This document shows positions 1 to 4,642 of a DNA stretch of 6,967 bases, piece after piece. The position numbers and the translations under genes were made by a program. The DNA is taken from the NCBI GenBank assembly GCA_963560005.1, contig CAUWNG010000088.1:1-6967 (forward strand), written 5' to 3'. The notes beneath the pieces are model-generated. The model searched no databases and was not told where the DNA came from. It saw only the letters and a list, made by a program, of their open reading frames with translations. Each line of letters opens with the position of its first letter. Positions within the stretch are counted from its first letter, which is position 1. Source of the stretch: CAG-273 sp963560005 (GTDB taxonomy: Bacteria; Bacillota; Clostridia; TANB77; CAG-508).

Positions 1-258
1 GGAAAGGTTTGGATTAAAATCTTCCCTGATAAACCAATAACAAAGAAACCAGCTGAAACTCGTATGGGTAAAGGTAAAGGTGCTGTAGAGTACTGGGTAG
101 CAGCTGTAAAACCAGGTAGAATAATGTTTGAACTTGCAGATGTAAATGAAGAAACAGCAAGAGAAGCTTTAAGATTAGCTGCAAATAAACTATCTGTTAA
201 GTGTAAATTTGTTAAAAAGGAAACTGAAATAGGTGGTGATAGTGATGAAGATAAATAA
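1..258 (+). CDS. rplP: 50S ribosomal protein L16, C-terminal part (gene cut by window start)
   Basis: L16 is a large-subunit protein that binds 23S rRNA near the peptidyl-transferase centre and the A-site tRNA elbow. The frame is open from base 1, and 85 codons are visible before the TAA at 256-258; the family is about 140 residues, so roughly the first 40% lies upstream of the window. The visible part begins GKVWIKIFPDKP and carries the L16 signature with RMGKGKG followed by EYWVAAVKPGR, then the helix EETAREALRLAANKL typical of the family. An ATG at 64 lies inside this conserved region and is not the true start. The acidic tail (GGDSDEDK) overlaps the first codons of rpmC by 14 bases, which suggests translational coupling. 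Identification is by recognition of family motifs, and the reading frame is intact. Confidence 0.97.
   Translation, partial: GKVWIKIFPDKPITKKPAETRMGKGKGAVEYWVAAVKPGRIMFELADVNEETAREALRLAANKLSVKCKFVKKETEIGGDSDEDK
231..239 (+). promoter_or_regulatory. Ribosome binding site deciding the rpmC start
   Basis: AGGTGGTGA lies inside the end of rplP, about five bases before ATG 245. In-frame GTG codons at 233, 236 and 242 overlap or follow this site too closely to be used, so ATG 245 is the best start. It gives the usual L29 N-terminus MKINKIREM. Confidence 0.7.
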
Positions 259-445
259 AATAAGAGAAATGTCTTCACCAGAACTAGAGAAAGAATTAGG
301 AGAATTAAAATCAGAATTGTTTAAATTAAGATTTAGTTTAGCAACAAATGGTTTAGAAAATCCTATGAAAATCAAAGAAGTTAAGAAAGACATTGCTAAA
401 ATAAAAACAGTATTAAGAGAAAGAGAATTAAAAAAAGCAGAATAA
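245..445 (+). CDS. rpmC: 50S ribosomal protein L29
   Basis: L29 sits at the polypeptide exit of the large subunit beside L23, where it helps form the docking area for trigger factor and the signal recognition particle (known for the family). The product is 66 residues, normal for L29, and is almost entirely two charged helices: residues 1-35 (MKINKIREMSSPELEKEL, then SELFKLRFSLATNGLENP) and 36-66 (IKEVKKDIAKIKTVLRERE). The LFKLRFSLATNGLENP stretch is the recognisable family core. I chose ATG 245 over the GTG at 233 because of the Shine-Dalgarno position and the usual L29 length. The start lies within rplP, and rpsQ follows after 22 bases, so the gene is in the middle of the operon. Confidence 0.96.
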   Translation: MKINKIREMSSPELEKELGELKSELFKLRFSLATNGLENPMKIKEVKKDIAKIKTVLRERELKKAE

Positions 446-467
446 TTAAGAAAGGAGATTAATCATA

Positions 468-731
468 ATGGAAGAAAGAAATCTTCGTAAAGTCATGATT
501 GGTACAGTAGTTTCTGATAAAATGGACAAAACAGTTGTAGTAGCAGTAGAAACTAGCGAAATGAATAAAATGTATGGCAAAATTCAAAAGAAAACATACA
601 AATTAAAAGCTCATGATGAGAAAAATGAATGTCATACTGGAGACAAAGTTAAAGTAATGGAAACAAGACCTCTATCAAAAGATAAAAGATGGAGAGTAGT
701 TGAAGTTTTAGAAAAGGCAATAATAAAATAA
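468..731 (+). CDS. rpsQ: 30S ribosomal protein S17
   Basis: S17 is a primary 16S rRNA binding protein needed for early assembly of the 30S body. The 87-residue product has the OB-fold pattern of the family: RKVMIGTVVSDKMDKTVVVAVE (residues 7-28), a loop with YGKIQKKTYKLKAHDEKNE (36-54) and the signature GDKVKVMETRPLSKDKRWR (58-76). The length is as expected for bacterial S17. ATG 468 is preceded by AAAGGAGA at 451-458 with suitable spacing. In the usual spc/S10 arrangement rpsQ closes the S10 operon and rplN opens spc. Here the 41-base gap to rplN contains no clear promoter, so I infer read-through into the spc genes. Confidence 0.97.
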   Translation: MEERNLRKVMIGTVVSDKMDKTVVVAVETSEMNKMYGKIQKKTYKLKAHDEKNECHTGDKVKVMETRPLSKDKRWRVVEVLEKAIIK

Positions 732-734
732 AAA

Positions 735-757
735 TCACGATTTTTTAAAAATGGTGA
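735..757 (+). promoter_or_regulatory. Imperfect inverted repeat between rpsQ and rplN
   Basis: TCACGATTTT and its imperfect complement AAAATGGTGA flank a minimal loop: four outer pairs (TCAC/GTGA), one G-G mismatch, then A/T pairs. It ends just where the rplN Shine-Dalgarno region (AAGGGAGGA, 757-765) begins. The position is the classical S10/spc operon boundary. The stem is A/T-dominated and weak and no U-tract follows it, so its role is uncertain and chance is possible. Confidence 0.3.
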
Positions 758-772
758 AGGGAGGAATTTAAA

Positions 773-1141
773 GTGGTACAACAACAATCAATATTAAAAG
801 TAGCTGATAATACAGGTGCTAAAGAAATTATGTGCATTAGATGTCTAGGCGGATCATATAGAAAATACGCTAGAATAGGAGATGTAATAATTGCTTCTGT
901 TAAAACAGCTACACCAGGTGGCGTTGTAAAAAAAGGTGATGTTGTAAAAGCTGTTGTAGTTAGAACAAAGAAACCTATAAGAAGAGCAGATGGTTCTTAC
1001 TTAAGATTTGATGAAAATGCAGCTGTTATAATAAGAGATGATAAAACACCAAAAGGAACTCGTATATTTGGACCTGTAGCAAGAGAATTAAGAGAAAGAG
1101 ATTATATGAAAATTCTTTCACTTGCTCCAGAAGTTTTATAA
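773..1141 (+). CDS. rplN: 50S ribosomal protein L14
   Basis: L14 binds 23S rRNA at the subunit interface, forms inter-subunit bridges with 16S rRNA, and is the docking site of the silencing factor RsfS. The 122-residue length is exactly typical. Family motifs run through the protein: MVQQQSILKVADNTGAKE (1-18), CIRCLGGS (21-28), ARIGDVIIASVKTATPGG (33-50), KAVVVRTKKPIRRADGSY (59-76), and the C-terminal GTRIFGPVARELRE (95-108). The start is GTG 773, eight bases after AAGGGAGGA (757-765); it reproduces the conserved N-terminus, so no later ATG is needed. It is the first gene of the spc operon in the standard order and is followed after 49 bases by rplX. Confidence 0.98.
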   Translation: MVQQQSILKVADNTGAKEIMCIRCLGGSYRKYARIGDVIIASVKTATPGGVVKKGDVVKAVVVRTKKPIRRADGSYLRFDENAAVIIRDDKTPKGTRIFGPVARELRERDYMKILSLAPEVL

Positions 1142-1190
1142 AACAACTTTAGTTTAAAAGAATACAGAAATAAAGAGGTGAAATTTGTAA

Positions 1191-1499
1191 ATGAAAATAA
1201 AAAAAGGTGATACAGTTAAAGTTTTATCTGGTAATGATAAAGGTAAAACTGGAGAAGTTTTAGAAGTAATACCTAAAACAGAAAAAGTAATTGTAAAAGG
1301 TGTTAATATTAGAAAAAAACATGTTAAACCAAGAAAACAAGGAGAAGAGGGTGGAATTATACCAGTAGAGTGTGCAATACATAGCAGTAAAGTAAATGTG
1401 GTTTGCCCTAAATGTAACAAAGCAACAAGAGTTGGTTATTTAATAGAAAATGGTACTAAAGTACGTGTTTGCAAAAAATGTGGTACAAAATTAAAATAA
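1191..1499 (+). CDS. rplX: 50S ribosomal protein L24, with a four-cysteine zinc-ribbon-like C-terminus
   Basis: L24 is an assembly-initiating 23S rRNA binder located near the exit tunnel. The 102-residue product has an N-terminal KOW domain (MKIKKGDTVKVLSGNDKGKT, residues 1-20, then GEVLEVIPKTEKVIVKGVN) and the conserved NIRKKHVKPRKQGEEGGII segment (39-57). The C-terminal part carries Cys72-x2-Cys75 and Cys94-x2-Cys97 (VCPKCNKATRVG and RVCKKCGTK), a pair of knuckles that could hold one zinc; many bacterial L24 proteins have these cysteines and others have lost them. The start is ATG 1191, preceded by AGAGGTGA at 1174-1181. An in-frame TTG at 1185 is followed directly by a TAA, so it cannot be the start. 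rplE follows after 31 bases. Confidence 0.97.
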   Translation: MKIKKGDTVKVLSGNDKGKTGEVLEVIPKTEKVIVKGVNIRKKHVKPRKQGEEGGIIPVECAIHSSKVNVVCPKCNKATRVGYLIENGTKVRVCKKCGTKLK

Positions 1500-1511
1500 A
1501 AGTAAATAGGA

Positions 1512-1531
1512 AGGAGGTCTATGAAGACTAA
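1512..1531 (+). promoter_or_regulatory. Unusual rplE ribosome binding site with small hairpin before the ATG
   Basis: AGGAGG occupies 1512-1517 but the rplE ATG is at 1531, leaving 13 bases, longer than usual. Within the spacer, GTCT (1517-1520) and AGAC (1525-1528) can form a 4-bp stem, extendable by a G-U pair (1516-1529), with loop ATGA. Folding would shorten the effective distance but would also tie up the last G of the site. The loop contains an out-of-frame ATG at 1521. Base pairing is seen in the sequence; function is inferred. Confidence 0.45.
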
Positions 1532-2070
1532 TGGAAGTATTAAGAGAGCAATATGAAAAAGAAGTAATACCAGCATTAATGAAAAAATTTAATTATAAAT
1601 CAGTTATGGAAGTTCCAAAACTAGAAAAAATAGTTATAAATATAGGTTTAGGTGATACTAAAGAAAATCCTAAATCATTAGAAAATGCTGTAAATGATTT
1701 AGCTTTAATTACTGGTCAAAAACCAATTATTACTAAAGCTAAAAAAGCTATAGCAGCGTTCAAAATAAGAGAAGGAATAAACATGGGATGTAAAGTTACA
1801 TTAAGAAGTGGTAAAATGTATGATTTTGCTTATAAATTATTTAATGTAGCATTACCAAGAGTTAGAGATTTTAGAGGTGTTTCAGTTAATTCTTTTGATG
1901 GAAGAGGTAACTATTCTATGGGTGTAAAAGAGCAACTTATATTCCCAGAAATCGAATATGATAAAATAGATAAAATAAGAGGAATGGATATTATATTCGT
2001 AACTACAGCAAAAACAGACGAAGAAGCAAGAGAATTATTGTCAGCTTTAGGAATGCCATTTAAAAATTAA
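1531..2070 (+). CDS. rplE: 50S ribosomal protein L5
   Basis: L5 binds 5S rRNA and helps form the central protuberance, contacting P-site tRNA and S13 across the subunit interface. The product is 179 residues, normal for bacteria. Recognisable blocks are YEKEVIPALMKKFNYKSVME (8-27), the signature LEKIVINIGLGD (31-42), GQKPIITKAKKAIAAFKIR (62-80), the strongly conserved ALPRVRDFRGVS (107-118) with SFDGRGNYSMGVKEQLIFPE (121-140), and the end KTDEEARELLSALGMPF (161-177). ATG 1531 gives the expected N-terminus. The Shine-Dalgarno is oddly distant and is described separately. In E. coli, S8 represses the spc mRNA near the rplE start; I could not recognise an S8-type site here. rpsN follows after 40 bases. 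Confidence 0.98.
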   Translation: MEVLREQYEKEVIPALMKKFNYKSVMEVPKLEKIVINIGLGDTKENPKSLENAVNDLALITGQKPIITKAKKAIAAFKIREGINMGCKVTLRSGKMYDFAYKLFNVALPRVRDFRGVSVNSFDGRGNYSMGVKEQLIFPEIEYDKIDKIRGMDIIFVTTAKTDEEARELLSALGMPFKN

Positions 2071-2110
2071 AACTTTAGCTTAGAAAATATGCCAAAAGAA
2101 AGGAGAAATT

Positions 2111-2296
2111 ATGGCTAAGAAATCTTTAAAAGTAAAACAACAAAGAGAGCAAAAGTATAAAACAAGAGAATATAATAGATGCAAAATTTGTGGAAGACCA
2201 CATGCATATATTAGAAAATATGGAATTTGCCGTGTTTGCTTTAGAGAATTAGCTCATAAAGGAGAAATCCCAGGAGTTAAGAAAGCAAGCTGGTAG
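2111..2296 (+). CDS. rpsN: 30S ribosomal protein S14, zinc-binding type (type Z)
   Basis: S14 binds the 3' major domain of 16S rRNA in the 30S head near S3 and S10. The protein is only 61 residues, the length of the short zinc form (also called rpsZ), whereas zinc-free S14 is about 90-100 residues. Four cysteines form the zinc site: Cys24-x2-Cys27 (RCKICGRPH) and Cys40-x2-Cys43 (GICRVCFREL). The C-terminus KGEIPGVKKASW is the hallmark of the family. ATG 2111 follows AGGAG (2101-2105) with five bases between. Its place between rplE and rpsH is the standard one. In several bacteria a zinc-free paralogue under Zur control replaces this form in low zinc; none is visible here. Confidence 0.98.
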   Translation: MAKKSLKVKQQREQKYKTREYNRCKICGRPHAYIRKYGICRVCFRELAHKGEIPGVKKASW

Positions 2297-2300
2297 AAAA

Positions 2301-2308
2301 AAGGAGGG
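2301..2308 (+). promoter_or_regulatory. Ribosome binding site deciding the TTG start of rpsH
   Basis: AAGGAGGG is a near-perfect Shine-Dalgarno. It lies nine bases (counted from AGGAGG) before TTG 2317, and no ATG or GTG is available at useful spacing in the correct frame. This supports initiation at TTG. Confidence 0.75.
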
Positions 2309-2316
2309 AAATTAAA

Positions 2317-2715
2317 TTGAATATAACAGATCCAATAGCAGATATGTTAACAAGAATAAGAAATGCAAATAGTTCAAAGCATAAAACAGTAGATATTCCA
2401 TCTTCTAAAATGAAACTTTCAATTGCTAATATATTATTTGAAGAAGGATATATTGCAGCTTATGAAGAAATAGAAGATAATAGCCAGGGAATTATAAGAA
2501 TTACATTAAAATATGATGAAAAAGGTGCTAGAGTAATTGATGGTTTAAGAAGAATAAGCAAACCAGGATTAAGAGTATATGCATCTAAAGATGAATTACC
2601 ACAAGTTTTAAATGGATTAGGAATAGCTCTTATTTCTACTTCTAAAGGTATAAAAACTGATAGAGAAGCTAGAAAAGAAGGACTTGGTGGAGAAGTATTA
2701 GCTTACGTTTGGTAA
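2317..2715 (+). CDS. rpsH: 30S ribosomal protein S8 (TTG start)
   Basis: S8 binds helix 21 of 16S rRNA in the central domain and is essential for platform assembly; in E. coli it also represses translation of spc operon genes. The 132-residue product matches the family length. The N-terminus reads ITDPIADMLTRIRNAN (residues 3-18), the universal S8 opening. The middle has VDIPSSKMKLSIANILFEEG (25-44), and the C-terminal RNA-binding signature is GIALISTSKG (102-111) followed by TDREARKEGLGGEVLAYVW (114-132). Starting at TTG 2317 keeps the conserved N-terminus; the first internal ATG (2344) would remove DPIAD and can be excluded. The gap to rpsN is 20 bases and to rplF 31 bases. Confidence 0.98.
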   Translation: MNITDPIADMLTRIRNANSSKHKTVDIPSSKMKLSIANILFEEGYIAAYEEIEDNSQGIIRITLKYDEKGARVIDGLRRISKPGLRVYASKDELPQVLNGLGIALISTSKGIKTDREARKEGLGGEVLAYVW

Positions 2716-2746
2716 TTTTAAATTAATTAAAAAAGGAGGGAAAAAA

Positions 2747-3283
2747 ATGTCAAGAATAGGCAATAAAGCAATTACAGTTCCAGAAGGTGTTGAAGTAAAA
2801 TTAGATGGACATCATATAATAGTAAAAGGACCAAAAGGAACATTAGAAAGAGATTTAAATAGCAATATGGAAATTTCTTTAGAAAATAATGTTATTACTG
2901 TAAAAAGACCAAATAATGATCCAGCAAACAGAAGCCTACATGGATTAACAAGAACATTAATAAATAACATGATTACAGGTGTTGTTAATGAATATAAAAG
3001 AGAATTAGAAATAAATGGTGTTGGATATAGAGCACAGAAAAAAGGAGATAAACTAGTAATGAACTTAGGTTATTCTCATATAGTAGAAATGGATCCTCCA
3101 GCAGGAATTACATTTGATTTGCCAGATGCTAACCATATTACAGTTAGAGGAATTGATAAAGAATTAGTTGGTCAAACAGCAGCAGTTATTAGAACAAAGA
3201 GACCACCAGAAGTATATAGAGGCAAAGGAATTAAGTATGCTGAAGAACATATTAGACGTAAAGAAGGAAAAACAGGTAAATAG
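2747..3283 (+). CDS. rplF: 50S ribosomal protein L6
   Basis: L6 binds 23S rRNA near the sarcin-ricin loop and the factor-binding region at the base of the L7/L12 stalk. The 178-residue product contains the two repeated L6 domains: residues 1-80 (MSRIGNKAITVPEGVEV, HHIIVKGPKGTLERDL, SLHGLTRTLINNMITGV) and about 82-178 (YKRELEINGVGYRAQKKGDK, LVMNLGYSH). The family signature near the C-terminus is PPEVYRGKGIKYAEE (153-167), with arginine in a position that is often lysine. The basic tail IRRKEGKTGK is usual. ATG 2747 is preceded by AAAGGAGGG (2732-2740). The gene lies between rpsH and rplR as in most bacteria, 27 bases before rplR. Confidence 0.98.
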   Translation: MSRIGNKAITVPEGVEVKLDGHHIIVKGPKGTLERDLNSNMEISLENNVITVKRPNNDPANRSLHGLTRTLINNMITGVVNEYKRELEINGVGYRAQKKGDKLVMNLGYSHIVEMDPPAGITFDLPDANHITVRGIDKELVGQTAAVIRTKRPPEVYRGKGIKYAEEHIRRKEGKTGK

Positions 3284-3310
3284 AATTTTGTAAATAGAAA
3301 GGAGTAAGAC

Positions 3311-3670
3311 ATGATTACTAAGATAAACAGAAAAGAACAAAGAGAAAGAAGACATTTAAGAGTTCGTAAAAAAATATCTGGTACAGCAGAACGTCCAAGA
3401 TTATGTGTATATAGAAGTAATAGCAATTTATATGTACAAGTGATAGATGATGTTGCTGGTAATACTTTAGTCCAAGCTTCTACATTAGATAAAGAAGTAA
3501 AGACAAAGCATGCAAATAAAGAAGCTGCTAAAGAAGTTGGAAAATTAGTAGCTAAGAGAGCTATTGAAAAAAATATTAAATCTGTAGTTTTCGATAGAGG
3601 CGGATATATATATCATGGAGTAATTAAAGAATTAGCAGAATCAGCAAGAGAAGGCGGATTAGAATTTTAA
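3311..3670 (+). CDS. rplR: 50S ribosomal protein L18
   Basis: L18 binds 5S rRNA and, with L5, anchors it in the central protuberance. The product has 119 residues, as expected. The N-terminus is a very basic extension (NRKEQRERRHLRVRKKISGT, residues 6-25) that contacts 5S rRNA. It is followed by the folded domain with ERPRLCVYRSNSNLYVQVID (27-46), AAKEVGKLVAKRAIEKNI (72-89) and the C-terminal FDRGGYIYHGVIKELAESAR (94-113) ending in GGLEF, a classic L18 end. ATG 3311 lies six bases after AAAGGAG (3298-3304). The gene occupies its usual position between rplF and rpsE. Confidence 0.98.
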   Translation: MITKINRKEQRERRHLRVRKKISGTAERPRLCVYRSNSNLYVQVIDDVAGNTLVQASTLDKEVKTKHANKEAAKEVGKLVAKRAIEKNIKSVVFDRGGYIYHGVIKELAESAREGGLEF

Positions 3671-3696
3671 AAAAACAAGAAGGAGGGAAAAATAAA

Positions 3697-4191
3697 GTGC
3701 AAGCAGAAAAAACATCAGAATTAAAAGAAAAAGTTGTAGCAATAAACAGAGTTGCTAAAGTTGTAAAAGGTGGTAGAACTTTTAGATTTAGTGCTGTTGT
3801 TGTTGTTGGTGATGAAAATGGTCATATTGGTGTAGGTAATGGTAAAGCTTCAGAAGTTCCAGATGCTATAAAAAAGGCAATTCAAGAAGCTAAAAAGAAT
3901 TTAATAGAAGTTCCTATAGTAGGTACTACAATACCTCATGAATATGTTGGAAGATTTGGAAGTGCTAATGTAATTTTAAAACCAGCTGAAGAAGGTACTG
4001 GAGTTATTGCTGGTGGTAGTGTTAGACCTGTTTTAGAGTTAGCAGGTTATAAAGACATTAGAACAAAAGTTATAGGAACAAACAACCCAAGAAACGTTGT
4101 ATATGCTACAATTGAAGGATTAAAGAGTATGAAAACAGCAGAGCAAATAGCTAAAAAAAGAGGTAAAACTGTAGCAGAAATATTAGGATAG
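3697..4191 (+). CDS. rpsE: 30S ribosomal protein S5 (GTG start)
   Basis: S5 lies on the solvent side of the 30S subunit at the mRNA entry and contributes to decoding accuracy. The product is 164 residues, normal for the family. The N-terminal double-stranded-RNA-binding-like domain covers about residues 9-75 with NRVAKVVKGGRTFRFSAVV (17-35), the loop region where spectinomycin resistance changes arise in other bacteria; the residues seen look wild type. VGDENGHIGVGNGKASEVP (37-55) follows. The C-terminal domain contains IPHEYVGRFGSANVILKPA (79-97), GTGVIAGGSVRPVLELAG (100-117) and NVVYATIEGLKSMKTAEQIA (133-152). The family usually has GPVRA where this has GSVRP. GTG 3697 follows AGGAGGG (3681-3687). 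The next gene is rplO rather than rpmD. Confidence 0.98.
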   Translation: MQAEKTSELKEKVVAINRVAKVVKGGRTFRFSAVVVVGDENGHIGVGNGKASEVPDAIKKAIQEAKKNLIEVPIVGTTIPHEYVGRFGSANVILKPAEEGTGVIAGGSVRPVLELAGYKDIRTKVIGTNNPRNVVYATIEGLKSMKTAEQIAKKRGKTVAEILG

Positions 4192-4197
4192 GAGGTG
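4190..4197 (+). promoter_or_regulatory. Distant ribosome binding site of rplO, overlapping the rpsE stop
   Basis: AGGAGGTG starts inside the rpsE stop codon TAG. The rplO ATG at 4208 is 12 bases after the AGGAGG core, a long spacing. A TTG at 4201 is better spaced but is out of frame with L15 and opens only a 41-codon shadow. No other start is available in the L15 frame, so 4208 stands. The overlap favours coupled translation of rpsE and rplO. Confidence 0.6.
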
Positions 4198-4207
4198 TAA
4201 TTGCAAA

Positions 4208-4642
4208 ATGAATTTAGACGAATTAAAACCAGCACAAAAAACTCAAACAAGAAGAAGAGTAGGTCGTGGAGTAGGTTCAGGTCTTGGAAAAACTTCTGGA
4301 AAAGGTCACAAAGGTCAAAAAGCTAGATCTGGTGGCGGAGTAAGAAGAGGATTTGAAGGAGGTCAAACTCCATTATATAGAAGATTACCAAAAAGAGGAT
4401 TTACTAATATACATGCAAATAATTATACAGAGGTAACTTTAACAATGCTAAATAAATCTAGCAAAGAAGAAGTTACAGCTGAAACTTTATTAGAAGATGG
4501 TATAATAAGTAAAATAAATGATGGTATTGTTATAATTGCTACTGGTAATTTAGAGAAAAAATTATCAGTAAAAGCAAAAAGATTTACTAAAGCAGCAAAA
4601 GAAAAAATTGAAGCTTTAGGAGGAAAGGCTGAGGTGATTTAA
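4208..4642 (+). CDS. rplO: 50S ribosomal protein L15
   Basis: L15 is a late-assembly large-subunit protein whose long basic N-terminal extension threads into 23S rRNA. The 144-residue product begins MNLDELKPAQ and has the glycine- and basic-rich extension RRRVGRGVGSGLGKTSGKGH (15-34), then KGQKARSGGGVRRGFEGGQ (35-53) and TPLYRRLPKRGFTN (54-67), all diagnostic of L15. The C-terminal globular domain (about 75-144) ends with VKAKRFTKAAKEKIEALGG and AEVI, the usual signature region. The gene is 16 bases from rpsE, a position where most bacteria have rpmD (L30) in between. Its stop TAA shares one base with the ATG of secY, so secY is probably translated by coupling. Confidence 0.98.
   Translation: MNLDELKPAQKTQTRRRVGRGVGSGLGKTSGKGHKGQKARSGGGVRRGFEGGQTPLYRRLPKRGFTNIHANNYTEVTLTMLNKSSKEEVTAETLLEDGIISKINDGIVIIATGNLEKKLSVKAKRFTKAAKEKIEALGGKAEVI

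Noticed and set aside
1154..1420. An 88-codon minus-strand frame opposite rplX
   Set aside because: It is antisense to a convincing L24 gene, and its Phe/Leu-rich content is what the complement of lysine-rich coding DNA produces.
1452..1466. GTAC-TAAA-GTAC palindrome inside rplX
   Set aside because: It falls in ordinary codons for Gly-Thr-Lys-Val between the two cysteine pairs; four-base stems within genes are common by chance.
3164..3426. Two overlapping minus-strand frames opposite rplF and rplR
   Set aside because: They shadow conserved coding sequence, have low-complexity hydrophobic content and overlap each other in different frames.
4047..4250. A minus-strand frame spanning the rpsE-rplO junction, considered as a replacement gene where L30 is missing
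   Set aside because: The encoded sequence does not resemble L30 or another family I know, and it is antisense to conserved S5 and L15 sequence.
4201..4326. TTG-started 41-codon frame over the beginning of rplO
   Set aside because: The composition (Lys, Arg, Ser, Trp) is simply the basic L15 extension read in another frame. It is noted only because its start is well spaced from the Shine-Dalgarno.
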